Counted from the first letter of the stretch, positions 1 through 11,304 are shown. The stretch is DNA of 64,000 nucleotides from Welwitschia mirabilis (GCA_051453625.1 JBOZIK010000001.1:258398575-258462574); one strand, 5' to 3'. The notes: a model not told the origin generated them from the letters alone. Numbers and translations: made by a program.

Positions 1-2191
1 GCCCCTGTGAGTTTAAGAGGTAGCTATTCTGTTCGGTCTCTAAAGAACAGTATGATGGAAACTATATTTGGACTTGATTTATCAAAAGAAACTCCAATAT
101 AGGTATCAAAGTCAACCATAACAGAGGTTGAAAGATCAAGTAGATTCTTTACTAGATGATAAACTATTTATCTAACAACACTAATAGATACATTTACTAA
201 TCTAGCTTCAAGCCATATGTTCATATTCAACATGATCCTAGCTCCTTGACAAATTAGAAAATCTATTTCTAATTTGCCATCAGCATCATAATATCTAACT
301 AAATCGCATGCTCTATCTGCTATACATTGTGTAATGGGTGATCCCATTTGAAGCAAACAATTTTTGTTATGTTTCGAAACTATATCATTGATGGCAAATA
401 GATGAACTGAATCCTAAAAACTATCCATTCCATTTGATGTAGAAGGAAGTTCAGACCTCGTTTAGAAACTCATAATCATCATCTAAAGCTTTAGATCTCT
501 TATATTCATCAGTAGATTTTGAAATCTTTGCTGATTTGGATCTTCTTTTTTTTGACTATATACTACATCTAATACAACAACAGTATCAGGTGATCTTCAT
601 AGTGCCTTCATTTCCTTAGTGTCATTATATGGTGGACAATCCTTCACTAGAGGAAATTGTATAATATCACTTATTAATATGATAGACCTTTCATCAAAAT
701 TCATGTGTTGCTGAGGTGAAAATATCTCTTTAAGTTTTTTATCAATGTTAAGTAACATCTTACCACCTATGAAACTCATCTCATCAAAAATGATGTACTT
801 GACATTTTTTAGTTGTTTTTGAAGATGTAGGAACTATCTTGATGAAGCAAGCTTATAGTCACCGATCTTAATACCTAATGCTAAATGTATTGTTATCCCC
901 TTAATGTTGTATGCTGTGATTCTAGTTGGTGCTAGCACCATAATAAGACTTGTGTTATCTAGACACATCTTCTTAAATTCATTTCTAGTAGCATGAATTA
1001 GAAAATATTTTTCTAATCCTGTCGTTTCTTTAATTATCATGTATAGAGATTAGATATCTTATTGTTTAAATTCTTGAAGCACTAAATGTGATATGAGTAT
1101 GTTGAAGCATTGCCTTTATTTTACACTAATAAATTTCATGATGTCCTATTACTTTGAACAAATGAAATAGCATATTTAACATAGTCCTCACCTTTATAGT
1201 TTACAAACCAATTGCATTGTCTGACAAGGTCACGTAAGCCAAACATGTCATATTCACTTCTCTAAAGTACACCTTCATTTAGTAGATGTCTTGTTAATAC
1301 TTAATAATCATTTTAATAATGTTCCACACATGATGGCTTCACATCTTCATGTTGATCTTTCTCGATGATTGCACATTTAAAATCGTCATCATGTGATTGA
1401 CGACACTGATCATACATATGTGTAACAGACATCCATTTAGCCTCTATTTCTTCATTCATGTTTCCCAAATCATGTTTAATATCTTTAAATGGATAAAGAA
1501 GAAGTAGCTGAGCCCAACAATAAGCTATTCACTTGTCATCATCTATGTTAGGTCACACAAAAAATCTCGGAATAGCTTTGACAATTGCTTGTTCCTTTCT
1601 AGGATGTTAGGCTTCATCACCATTTTTATTAGATTGAATATAAAATATTTTGCATAATTAAATAATGACACACCTTCCATTTATAGTAGTCTTTTTGGAT
1701 AATGATCTACCAAGGTGGTATACACGCATTCTTCATCTGCAACCTATCTTTGTCTAACTTTTTTATAAACCTACTTAGATACATTAAGTGGTATAAATAC
1801 CATGCTACTTTCAATCAAAGGAAGTCTCTGTAATATGTGGCATGTTTTCATATCTCTAATATTACAATCTGCTGAAGTATCCATTATTAATCTCTTATAA
1901 GCTAACATGATAGGTTTATTGGGATTTCAATCTTGTAATAGCTTTATTAACATGTTAAAATATGACTTTGATTTGTTTTTTGACTTTAAAGCATACTTTG
2001 CAATATACTATATAACAAAATATTTATCGAGGATAGGTTGAAAGTCTATATTTGCTCGCCATGTTTGTAAAATCATTCTATTATGAACATTTAACCTATT
2101 ATCATTTCTCTTTGGCTTATACTTCTTCTCATTATTTTCATCTATATACAACTTAGAATCATAAGGCTGTAAATTCCATGGAGCATTATAC

Positions 2192-2268
2192 CTACATGAA
2201 TTAATAACCATTAGTACATATAGTTTGAAAATATTTATTAAGTTAAAATAATAGTATTATTTTGATAC
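2192..2268 (-). other. Probable intron inside the Helitron pseudogene
   Basis: On the minus strand the reading frame QQICR/YNAPWNLQPY is continuous only if 77 bases are removed. The removed piece begins GTATCAAAA and ends TTCATGTAG, so it has canonical GT-AG borders and is A+T-rich. The split falls inside the conserved C-R-Y/F-x-x-P-W motif. An unspliced insertion is the alternative, but the exact frame restoration favours an intron. Confidence 0.65.
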
Positions 2269-2522
2269 CTGCATATTTGTTGTCTATTTCGTTTTCTTAA
2301 ACATGCTCCAGACTTACAAATTGTATGTCTCTGAATACTATTTAATAAAGTTGTGTAATCTTGCTCTAATTGCATATGTTTGAGGTCCTATTTTCATAAT
2401 TAACATGTATGAAGATTCACATTTCTTCTTAGGACCTAAATAAGTAAAAATTATTTAAAAAATAAATATTATGATTAACTAAACATGTGATAAAGAAGAG
2501 AGAACTTTAACTTACAGCATTA

Positions 2523-2715
2523 NNNNNNNNNNNNNNNNNNNNNNNNNNNNNNNNNNNNNNNNNNNNNNNNNNNNNNNNNNNNNNNNNNNNNNNNNNNNNN
2601 NNNNNNNNNNNNNNNNNNNNNNNNNNNNNNNNNNNNNNNNNNNNNNNNNNNNNNNNNNNNNNNNNNNNNNNNNNNNNNNNNNNNNNNNNNNNNNNNNNNN
2701 NNNNNNNNNNNNNNN
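2523..2715. other. Assembly gap (193 N)
   Basis: A run of N inside the Helitron pseudogene. It falls where the Helitron N-terminal domain, including its HUH Rep motifs, would be expected, so the presence of the catalytic histidines and tyrosines cannot be judged. Confidence 0.99.
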
Positions 2716-5586
2716 CATTAAATTCCTTTATTAGAATCATTTCTCTAAATTTTCTTATAATGGTTATACATGTACTCTGAGAGAATATGTGGGTTCTCAA
2801 TGATGTTTTACAATCGCCATTGTCTAGCTTCTGATAGACATTGTAGTTGTTCACCGGGCATGATATCATATAGATCAGACTAATATAAATTCGTAACACT
2901 TAAAGTAAAGAATATAGTAGGAGTTCCAAGCTAGGTAACCATATCTAGTAGCTCACATTTGTTTTTTCTCCAGTAAGAAGGTGTGCCTCTTAGGGAGATT
3001 CCGTATCTCATTAAGTTATCTATTATTTCTGTTGATGGACAATTATTCATCTATTCATGTAATTCCTCTATTGTGATTGAATCATCGGCTATGTTATTTT
3101 TGAAAAACACTATTATAGACCTTAGTTCTTTGTGTCTCATAATCATGTTGAAAATATAGTACCTACAATGGAAAATGAATTTTAAAGGGTTTTAAATTTG
3201 ATCCATTAAATTCATAAAAGAATAAAATGAATGAGGAAGTACTTATCAAAATCTTAGACAATGGTCAAATCTTCCATCTTTGTATCTTAGTAGATGCTTT
3301 GCATACTTATGTAGCTTTACATCCTTTACTCTCTATGCAAGAATATCACGCTTACCTGTAGAAAATAATGATGGAAATGACATTGATAGCATACCTCTAG
3401 TGTTAAATTTATTAATTGATTACTCTCCTCATAATGGCCATTGCACACTTGTGGAGGGATCATTACATGAGGTTTGTAGCCAATTCTTTATAGAATTAAG
3501 TTCTCTTTTCAATCGAGGACATTGAGTGGTAACTGAGAATATGTGCTGAACAATGTTAGAATCTTTTGTTTCTAGAATTGGACAATTAAAATGTAACTTC
3601 ACTTCCCCTTCCTCTTCACTAAGAGTAATGTCTTGAAGCATGTGAAAGACATTAACATCTTCATCATTATTGATGTCATCTAAAGCATGCATGTCTATTT
3701 TAACATATTGATAGAAAGGATGATTTTCTTTATTAAAGCATAAAGTATGATAAATTTGTCTCTTGTTTACAATAAAATTATATTATGTGCTAATTTTATC
3801 TCTTCTCTTTAGAATAAGGATTGGCATTTATGTAATCCTAAAGGGAAAAACCCTTGCAATATGTGACACATCCTGTGGAAAGCTTATTGTGTGCCCTCGA
3901 TATACCAGTTGACCACCAATTACATGTGTAACTTGAAGTAATGATTTATTCCTAAAATAAGCATCTCTTCGACTTATGTAAGATGGGAAAAAACAAATGG
4001 CTAAGGCCTTGGATCCATGTTGTTTTGAGCAGAGAAATGTCTAATTTCTTCATCATTAGTTATGATCCCTTCCTTTTTCTTCATATTGACACTGTCTACA
4101 TAGGCCATGTCTACCTTGTACCAAATCTATAGACTAATACATCTCATTACAAACTATGCATGATCTTAGTTATGCAAAGACTTGTATTTCCCTCCACAAT
4201 GTCTCAATTCCTTTAGATATATCATCATTATACTTATGTAAGCTAGGATATAGAGGCTTTTATATTGTTTGGTTAAGATTTCTTGTAGAGGATAGGACAT
4301 CAAAGTTTGATAATATTACATTAGACTACCTTTTTTGTCGTTCTCTCTGTAAGCATGATTATTGATTACGATAAGCATCCTCCCCCATAATCTCTTTCTA
4401 TCTCCTTAGGCACTCTTGTCTGAGAGTTAATGATAAAGGACTTTGTGTATTACACACACGACTTCTAGGTGTCATATCATTATCTTCTATCTATTCATTA
4501 ACTGGTATTAAGAAGGTTATTTATGTGGGCATGTCTTCAATTTGTTGATTTAGTTCTTGCATTGTATGGTCAATTAATTGTTGTACTGTAATAATAGATA
4601 TCGTAGTATTTTGTCGAAGAGCTTCATTATTCATATTATTTATAAACATATAAGAAAAAGTAATTTTCTCATAAACCTGATCTTTATAAAATGGTAAAAC
4701 TATGAACAAAAATAACTCATACCTTCTGGATTATTGTTATCACTAATATCATTACATATGTTTAGAGAGTTTGTTGATTTTTCAATATTCCCACAGAGTC
4801 TTTGCCTCTCATGATATCTTCTTTGCCTTTCACGGTTTAGGGCCCATTGGTATTCAATCCTAGAATCTATTTCAGGTAGATAAAAATAAATTAAAAACTA
4901 CATTTACAAAATCAAGGTAATCGTAAGAATGAACTAAATTTTAAAAACCTTTTAGAAACATAAGTTAAAAAAGTTATATGCAAGAAGAAAGGGCACAATT
5001 TTAAAAAATCATTTTTATAAATACCTAACTTAAAAACACTTGTTAAGAAATATTGTTAAGTTAAAAAAAAATAAATTTTCTAAAGAACTTAGTTTATGAA
5101 GAACTTAATTTTTAAAAGAATGATTTAAAAATAAGAAAAGTAATGAAAATTTAAATTTCAAATAGAAAGATAATTTTAAAAAGTCTAATATAAAGGCATT
5201 TAAATCTAAATATATGTAAAACAAAACATAATTTAAAATAAACTCCTTTATTATATTGACTCTCTAATAAACTTAAATTAGATTAACTTAATTTAAACAT
5301 AATTTTTAAAAAAACATAATGTAAAAAAAGTAATCTTTTTAATAAGAATAAATTTATAAAACCTAATTTAAACTTAATAAATTTTTAAATCTTGATAGAT
5401 TAAACCTAATGTAAGAATAACAATTATTTAAAATTAATAAATTTAAAAAAGCTAATTTAAACTTAAAATAAAAAATTAATGTAAACATAATAAATTTTTA
5501 AATATCATTAGAATAAACTCCTCTATTACAGTGGCTCTAATAAACTTAATTTTAAAAAAATTAATTTAAAATTAATTTATAAAAAA

Positions 5587-5679
5587 ACTTAATGTAAAAG
5601 TAATATTCTATTTAAAATTATTAAATTTAAAAAGCATACTTTAAACTTAAATTAAGAAACTTAATTTATACTAAATAAA
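5587..5679 (+). repeat. About 92-bp direct repeat, copy 1
   Basis: Nearly identical to 6002-6093. Both contain ATTCTATTTAAAATTATTAA and AAGCATACTTTAAAC and end in TTTATACTAAATA. The second copy stops exactly at the N-run starting at 6094, so it is either a genuine duplication or sequence repeated by the assembler at the edge of a gap. Confidence 0.85.
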
Positions 5680-6001
5680 TTTTTAAATGTTAATAGATGT
5701 AAATGAAAACTTAATGTAGATTAACGTAATTGGAAAAAAGCTAATAAAAAATATTAATTTAAAAAACTTAATTAAAAATAAATTATAACTTGATAATTTT
5801 TTTAATTAATGAGTTCTTCTACCTATGCTTTTCATTCCATTTTCTATGTTTAGGTATCTATAATACATTGTGTTAAAATAAAAAATTAAATTTTATATTT
5901 TAAAAAAAACTGAAAGAGGAGTTGTTGCAGCAACTGCAATGGAAGAATGATAAAAGAGGGATTGTGAAGCAATAACAAGAACTGCAACAAACGAATTATA
6001 A

Positions 6002-6093
6002 AACTTAATGTAAAACTAATATTCTATTTAAAATTATTAAATTTAAAAAGCATACTTTAAACTTAAATTAAGAAACTTAATTTATACTAAATA
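6002..6093 (+). repeat. About 92-bp direct repeat, copy 2 (abuts gap)
   Basis: Second copy of the repeat at 5587-5679, ending directly at a 331-base N-run (6094-6424). In copy 1 the sequence continues as AATTTTTAAATG. Confidence 0.85.
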
Positions 6094-7332
6094 NNNNNNN
6101 NNNNNNNNNNNNNNNNNNNNNNNNNNNNNNNNNNNNNNNNNNNNNNNNNNNNNNNNNNNNNNNNNNNNNNNNNNNNNNNNNNNNNNNNNNNNNNNNNNNN
6201 NNNNNNNNNNNNNNNNNNNNNNNNNNNNNNNNNNNNNNNNNNNNNNNNNNNNNNNNNNNNNNNNNNNNNNNNNNNNNNNNNNNNNNNNNNNNNNNNNNNN
6301 NNNNNNNNNNNNNNNNNNNNNNNNNNNNNNNNNNNNNNNNNNNNNNNNNNNNNNNNNNNNNNNNNNNNNNNNNNNNNNNNNNNNNNNNNNNNNNNNNNNN
6401 NNNNNNNNNNNNNNNNNNNNNNNNAAAAAAAGGTAAACGTTGCGACTAGAATTCTGGAAAATGGAAGAATGATAAATGGAAGAGAGTTCTATAAAAAATG
6501 CTATGACTAAAATTTTGAAAAAACAAGAAAAATGATAAACAAAGAAAAATTTTATACCTGTGTATCACAGCCGCCTAAAAGATTGCAGAAGCTTTGTTCA
6601 CCGTCAAGTCTAGTAATGTTAGTCAAAGCAATCTGTAATTTTTCAGAGCATTTCGAATGTGTTTTAATTGTATAACATTGTTTTATATGTTGGAAAAGGA
6701 AACATTATTTGATTCTGGAAAGAAAATGAAAGAGGGTGATTGTGAAGCAAATACAGCAACTGCAACGGAAGAATTATAAACGAAGAAAAATTCTAAAAAA
6801 TGGAGAAAAATGATAAACGCTATGACTAATTCTGAAAAACGGAAGAATGATAAAAAATGCTATGACTAAATAGAAGAGCGTTGTATAAAAAAACTTTTGC
6901 TATGATAAAATTCCAAAAAAATGAGAAAAATGATAAATGGAGAAAAATTTCGTACCTATGTATCCCAACCACCTAAAAGATCAGAAGCTTCAGTCAATTC
7001 TAGCAATGTTTGTCAGCGACTTGTAATTCTTCAGAGCAATTTCCAAATCTTCAAAGCATTTTGATCTTATCTTCATTTTATAGCATTCTTTTATTTGATC
7101 AAAACGGCGCCATTAAATTAGGCTTACCATTTCAAAAATCAGTTCTTATTATAAATTATTGGCATTCTTTTATTTGATTTATTTAATCGAAACAGCCCCA
7201 TTAAATTAGGTTTACCATTTCAAAAATATTAAAAAACCATTTATTTTAAATTTTAAAAATAAAAAAAAGAGTAATACTCACTTGGGGATGGTCTCTCCAC
7301 CAAAAAAACAAAATAGCATTTTTAAGACATTG

Positions 7333-7417
7333 CTAAATAGCGTATGGTTTTTCCAAATAATGTTAAACACACTGTTAAATAGTATGGTTTGTCCAAATAA
7401 CGATGAACACACTACTA
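7333..7417 (+). repeat. 42-bp tandem duplication downstream of the TAXI-type gene
   Basis: Two adjacent units start with TAAATAG and share TATGGTTT, TCCAAATAA and AACACACT, at a period of 42 bases (7334 and 7376). A weaker third unit may precede them near 7288. It lies about 140 bases beyond the stop codon of the minus-strand gene. Confidence 0.65.
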
Positions 7418-7559
7418 AAGTGGAATTGGTCTATACGATTGCGGTCCAGTGGGGGATTGGCCTCTGGGCCAAGAAAAAGCTCGGATGTCTTATTGCATGA
7501 TTATAACAAATCTGCATGGCAAAGGAGACGACCGACCGGCGAAGGAAGCCGTCTTGGTC

Positions 7560-8846
7560 TTAGGCGACAGAAGTGAACTTGGAGTTGGAGCAACTCGTCT
7601 GGAAAGAATACATCAGCCCAGAGAATCCCAAGCGAGAACTCGCCAGATCGAACTCCAGAAGATTGTTCTCCATCTGGAAACCGCCAATCACAATCGACGC
7701 CTTCTCATACGACTCCGTCGGCAGAAACGCCAGGCAAAGCACGTCGTCGCTCACAGAAACCACAGAATTCGCACCGAAAATCTGCCAAACGATGTGCGAA
7801 TTCTGCAGAACCAATCTCACCGTTGGCACGGACGCGCCCAGCTGCGCACTCGAAACGGTCTTGGCATCGAAGCACGCATCGAAGGGCTTCACGCCGGCCA
7901 CGCGGCTGATATTCCTTTCCTCAGCGGCCTTCACGAAAGCGTCGCGCACTGTCTCGTAGATCGGCGTCGCCAGCCCCGTGTACGGCTGTACGGTGCTTAG
8001 CGTCGTCCCGCCGTTCCCCTTGCTATCGATGTTCAGTAGACTGCTGTTGAAGGACACGTCTTTGCCGTTAATNNNNNNNNNNNNNNNNNNNNNNNNNNNN
8101 NNNNNNNNNNNNNNNNNNNNNNNNNNNNNNNNNNNNNNNNNNNNNNNNNNNNNNNNNNNNNNNNNNNNNNNNNNNNNNNNNNNNNNNNNNNNNNNNNNNN
8201 NNNNNNNNNNNNNNNNNNNNNNNNNNNNNNNNNNNNNNNNNNNNNNNNNNNNNNNNNNNNNNNNNNNNNNNNNNNNNNNNNNNNNNNNNNNNNNNNNNNN
8301 NNNNNNNNNNNNNNNNNNNNNNNNNNNNNNNNNNNNNNNNNNNNNNNNNNNNNNNNNNNNNNNNNNNNNNNNNNNNNNNNNNNNNNNNNNNNNNNNNNNN
8401 NNNNNNNNNNNNNNNNNNNNNNNNNNNNNNNNNNNNNNNNNNNNNNNNNNNNNNNNNNNNNNNNNNNNNNNNNNNNNNNNNNNNNNNNNNNNNNNNNNNN
8501 NNNNNNNNNNNNNNNNNNNNNNNNNNNNNNNNNNNNNNNNNNNNNNNNNNNNNNNNNNNNNNNNNNNNNNNNNNNNNNNNNNNNNNNNNNNNNNNNNNNN
8601 NNNNNNNNNNNNNNNNNNNNNNNNNNNNNNNNNNNNNNNNNNNTGCGAGAGATCCACCACCACCTTCTTCGTCTGCAACGGCGTTCTCTGCTTGATCGCC
8701 GCGACGTACTGTCTCGTTGCAGAGTCCAAATTTACCGTCATTAGCAGCTCCGAGGGCCGCGCCGCGGCGGCCAGCATCCACTGCATGTTTACTATACATA
8801 AGATAAGCGCGGCGGCGTGGCGCCGCGAAAAGGCTATTGGCGACAT
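7560..8846 (-). CDS. TAXI / basic 7S globulin-like (EDGP-type) aspartic protease homologue
   Basis: Single-exon frame of 428 codons, of which about 190 lie in an N-run (8073-8643). The start is the ATG at 8844-8846. It begins a signal peptide with a hydrophobic core at residues 10-29, ending AAAARP. The mature N-terminus has QYVAAIKQRTPL and VVVDL, where the family carries its first active-site region. The C-terminal half has NGGTTLSTVQPYTGLATPIY, VPTVRLVLQ, VWQIFGANS, VLCLAFLPT and SIVIGGFQMENNLLEFDLAS, the hallmarks of the TAXI C-terminal domain. Where a true pepsin has its second Asp-Thr/Ser-Gly, this protein has GGTTLS. It is therefore probably a non-proteolytic, secreted cell-wall protein, as known for xylanase inhibitors, EDGP and basic 7S globulin. 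Candidate glycosylation sites are NSS and NIS. Length fits the family (about 430). Its G+C-rich, CpG-containing composition contrasts sharply with all surroundings. It appears intact on both sides of the gap. Confidence 0.9.
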   Translation of the reverse strand: MSPIAFSRRHAAALILCIVNMQWMLAAAARPSELLMTVNLDSATRQYVAAIKQRTPLQTKKVVVDLSXXXXXXXXXXXXXXXXXXXXXXXXXXXXXXXXXXXXXXXXXXXXXXXXXXXXXXXXXXXXXXXXXXXXXXXXXXXXXXXXXXXXXXXXXXXXXXXXXXXXXXXXXXXXXXXXXXXXXXXXXXXXXXXXXXXXXXXXXXXXXXXXXXXXXXXXXXXXXXXXXXXXXXXXXXXXXXXXXXXXXXXXXXXXXXXINGKDVSFNSSLLNIDSKGNGGTTLSTVQPYTGLATPIYETVRDAFVKAAEERNISRVAGVKPFDACFDAKTVSSAQLGASVPTVRLVLQNSHIVWQIFGANSVVSVSDDVLCLAFLPTESYEKASIVIGGFQMENNLLEFDLASSRLGFSGLMYSFQTSCSNSKFTSVA

Positions 8847-8920
8847 GTCTTACTAACCTTGACGTTGTTAACCGTCGTCGATCGCTGAAAGGATGTCAAG
8901 ACTGAGGTGAGGTTTAAGGC

Positions 8921-8930
8921 GTTTTATAGG
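8921..8930 (-). promoter_or_regulatory. TATA box of the TAXI-type gene
   Basis: On the minus strand the site reads CCTATAAAAC and lies about 75-85 bases upstream of the start codon. A start of transcription some 30 bases downstream would give a leader of about 45 bases, normal for plant genes. The whole upstream stretch to about 9130 is G+C-rich and CpG-containing like the gene, then turns A+T-rich. Confidence 0.7.
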
Positions 8931-9014
8931 GCACTAGGCTCTGTCGGTGGTCTAATTCCACCCGTTGGCCTTTTCGGTTAGTGCGCGTTGTCAATCACAC
9001 TGATCTGGCGGATG

Positions 9015-9021
9015 TGACGTC
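9015..9021. promoter_or_regulatory. TGACGTC bZIP-type core upstream of the TAXI-type gene
   Basis: TGACGTC, the core of as-1/C-box type bZIP sites, lies about 90 bases upstream of the TATA box. A motif match alone does not show binding. Confidence 0.35.
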
Positions 9022-9076
9022 TTGCCCATTTGACTGCCTGTGCCCGTTGGAATGTACGTATCGAGCCGGGTGGATT

Positions 9077-9084
9077 TACGTGGC
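9077..9084. promoter_or_regulatory. ABRE-like TACGTGGC upstream of the TAXI-type gene
   Basis: TACGTGGC contains the ACGTGGC core of abscisic-acid response elements and lies about 150 bases upstream of the TATA box. Together with the TGACGTC site it hints at stress or ABA control through bZIP factors. This is an inference from motifs only. Confidence 0.35.
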
Positions 9085-9253
9085 AGGGGCGAATGCTTCT
9101 CCGTCGACTCTTTCAGAAGATGTTAATTTCAGTGGATCAAGACGTTTTTTGTCGAGGTTATGTTTTCAAAGAGAAACCAAAAGTTTCATGACGTTAACGA
9201 TGTGGCATGCTTCACAAAAACCACTGCCCCATATTAAATATTGTAAGCTATGA

Positions 9254-9849
9254 GAGAGAAACTCTTCCTTTTTAAAATCTTTACCCAACTAAGGAATAGG
9301 TCGTATTTTTTAGGGTTTCCAGCCCCTGCAGAGATTTCGGTCACAAGTACTTGCACACTTAAAACCTTTGGTATGAGGAGGTAACATTATTTATAAGAAC
9401 GTATTACCAAGTACATTATGGGCTAAGGCTTGTTTTGTTAATCTTACAATTATTGTAATTTAAATTGTTAACATCATAAATATTACTTTCATAGATATTT
9501 AGATTTGTTTGTCTTGTTTAATATTAACATGAAATGTTTATAACTATGTTGTAAGTTGATATAGTAATCTCTTTGTTTAATAATCCTCTTATTCAACAAT
9601 CCTCTCATATGCTATAACCTTTTCTAAACGATAAAATTTCATTCTCCCCACTTTGTTACATATACCTTAAGTGGTAACCTCTATTAAAAAGAAAGGAATA
9701 TAAAATTTCAAGAATATCAATTAAGAAAGAGAAATTTTATATTAAAAAATGTAATATTTTTATTAAAGAATTAAATTTAGATAAGTAAATTTATAACCTA
9801 AAGAAGGGAAATGGCCTGTTTTTTGAAAATAGATTTGAATGAGAAAATT
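9254..9849. other. Non-coding spacer
   Basis: A+T-rich sequence between the promoter of the TAXI-type gene and the transposase remnant. No open frame, RNA gene or terminal repeat was recognised. Confidence 0.6.
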
Positions 9850-11300
9850 ACAAGCGAGATAATACTACTTTTTAACGATATAACTTTCAACCTTCTTTTG
9901 AATTTCCTTGGTGATTCTCTTTAATAAAGCTCCTTTTTTCAGCTTTGTTTATGTTTGTCTCAATGATTTGGAGCCAAGGCATTTTTATCCACTAATTCAT
10001 TAATGATTTTCATGACATTTTCGGTTTGATAAGCTATTCCATTGTTAAAAGGTTTGTATGAAACTCATCGTCTACTTTAAGCGCTTCATCTTCATGCTCT
10101 TCTTTTCTTGTAGCCATTTCAATAAAATCTTCATTTGTAAATTCTTGATCAACATTCATTTCACTTGGAGGATTACAAAATCTTCAATAGACATTTTGTC
10201 CCTTAAATAAAGAGACTACATTTGAGAAGCCAACTAATCTTCAATACTTTTTTCTTCATTTGGAATTTGCATTGAGTTTTCTTCTGTGTCATCTAGAGCA
10301 ACGTTCAAATCTAGTAATAATTCTTTTTTTAGATGTAAGATCTTAATATGCGTCCAATAATGTTTAATTATTTTTGCTGAGACATCATTCCGTTCCTACA
10401 GAAGAACATAGCTCTTCACTTAGATCCATGTGAAACAACATAGCTCTTCACTACTATATGTCCATTATTGTGTTGCTACTATGTGGAGTGGTTGCTCTCC
10501 TTGGGTTAGTAAGGTTGCGTCCTGACCCATGGAATTTGTAATTGTAAACTATCATATTACATATAACTAATCAAGTTGATAAATGTCTTCCTTCCTTGCT
10601 TCATTCCTATCTAAATAAAATTGAAGCTACGTTCTTTTATAATGACACTTAAATGAAGCAATAATTCTTGCATCCATTGGTTCATCTTTAGAAGTGGTAT
10701 TTGAAGGTAAGAAGAAAATCTCTACATGGGGAAGTACTATTCCCCCCAAACTATGCAATGGTGCATTATCAAAGAATATAAGAATGTGCTAATTTTATAA
10801 TCACATTTTTAAATCAAGCTTTGAAAGAAATCTCATCATCAAATATTTTTTATGAGACATGTAATAAAATCCCAATCCTTTTGCAATCTTTTTCTTAAAG
10901 CATCAGGGCATTTTACAATATTTGATGAAAAGGGGCTCCAACATTTTTGAACCATTTAACCTATACTTTAATGCCTAGTAATGATATGATCTAGAGCCAT
11001 GAAACAAAATAATTCAATTTTATCCATAGGAAAAATGTTTTGGACAAATACTTAAAGCTTCTTGCAATCATAAAATGGATTCTTTAATGGCTTAAACACC
11101 TACAAAGCTAATTTCATGATGCGTTTTAATCTTCTCGAAATTATGCCTAGATTTAAATGCATCAATTTATACATTAGATAAAATAATTTTTTGATCTGCT
11201 ATAATATTTAATAAGGTAGCAAAGTTTCCAACCTCCACTTTTATCATTTGTTTGTTAATCATTTCCCTCTCTTCTTGCATTGGAAAACCTAGTTTAGAAG
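9850..11300 (-). pseudogene. Pogo/Tigger-type (CENP-B-like, DDE_1) transposase pseudogene
   Basis: The minus strand carries the order of a Tigger/pogo transposase in several frames. About 11165-11292 is a helix-turn-helix stretch (NKQMIKVEVGNFATLL) followed by IDAFKSRHNFEKIKTHH, the end of the CENP-B type DNA-binding domain. About 10840-10970 has LNGSKMLEPLFIKY...CFKKK, like the stretch between the first two catalytic aspartates. About 10690-10800 has FFDNAPLHS (second catalytic Asp present) and EIFFLPSNTTSK. About 10610-10670 has PMDARIIASFKCHYKR, then DRNEARKEDIYQLD. The tail to about 9850 is acidic (LNVALDDTEENSMQ). Family members cut and paste short inverted-repeat elements with TA duplications. 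Stops and frameshifts inactivate this copy. Its N-terminus is cut at about 11293-11304 by the start of LTR Y. No terminal inverted repeat was found. Confidence 0.85.
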
Positions 11301-11304
11301 AGCT

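Larger units (their letters stand above)
1..4863 (-). pseudogene. Helitron replicase-helicase (RepHel) pseudogene, partial
   Basis: Fragments read on the minus strand, from high to low coordinates, follow the order of a plant Helitron polyprotein. A basic Arg/Gln-rich N-terminus lies near 4775-4860. A block ending in RYKDGRF (about 3250-3540) and the stretch LRGTPSYW...LGTPTIFFTLS (about 2900-3020) match the conserved N-terminal part. QRHTICKSGACLRKR plus RYNAPWNLQPY and RLNVHNRMILQTWRANID (2008-2340) follow. Pif1-type helicase motifs come next: a damaged Walker A (about 1000-1030), LAPTRITAYN (about 910-950), FDEMSFIGGKML (about 745-795) and a motif like QFPLVKD. The C-terminal part (1-300) includes ARIMLNMNIW and continues beyond the window edge. 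The intact family protein unwinds DNA and starts rolling-circle transposition. Here many stops, frameshifts and a 193-base N-run (2523-2715) make it dead. I see neither Helitron terminus. The family call is strong; exact limits are inferred. Confidence 0.88.
4864..7280. other. A+T-rich non-coding spacer with local duplications
   Basis: No gene is visible. From 4900 to 5900 the sequence is almost only A and T, with recurring words such as ACTTAATTTA and TTTAAAATTAAT. From 5900 to 7250 it is a set of diverged duplicates. One pair of about 130 bases centres on 6530-6660 and 6940-7070 (shared words ACCTAAAAGAT and AGAAGCTT). Another pair of about 60-80 bases lies at 7110-7135 and 7197-7230 (shared CCATTAAATTAGG and TTACCATTTCAAAAAT). 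A 331-base N-run lies at 6094-6424. This may be the non-coding 5' part of the neighbouring Helitron, but no terminus was identified. Confidence 0.6.

Noticed and set aside
7449-8000. 183-codon plus-strand open frame and overlapping plus-strand frames at 7573-7959 and 7978-8856
   Set aside because: They are the antisense of the TAXI-type gene. The minus-strand product matches a known family over both ends, and the G+C-rich complement is open by chance and through the N-run.
8981-9253. 90-codon plus-strand open frame upstream of the TAXI-type gene
   Set aside because: It lies in the gene's promoter region, has no recognisable domain, and is explained by the G+C-rich composition.
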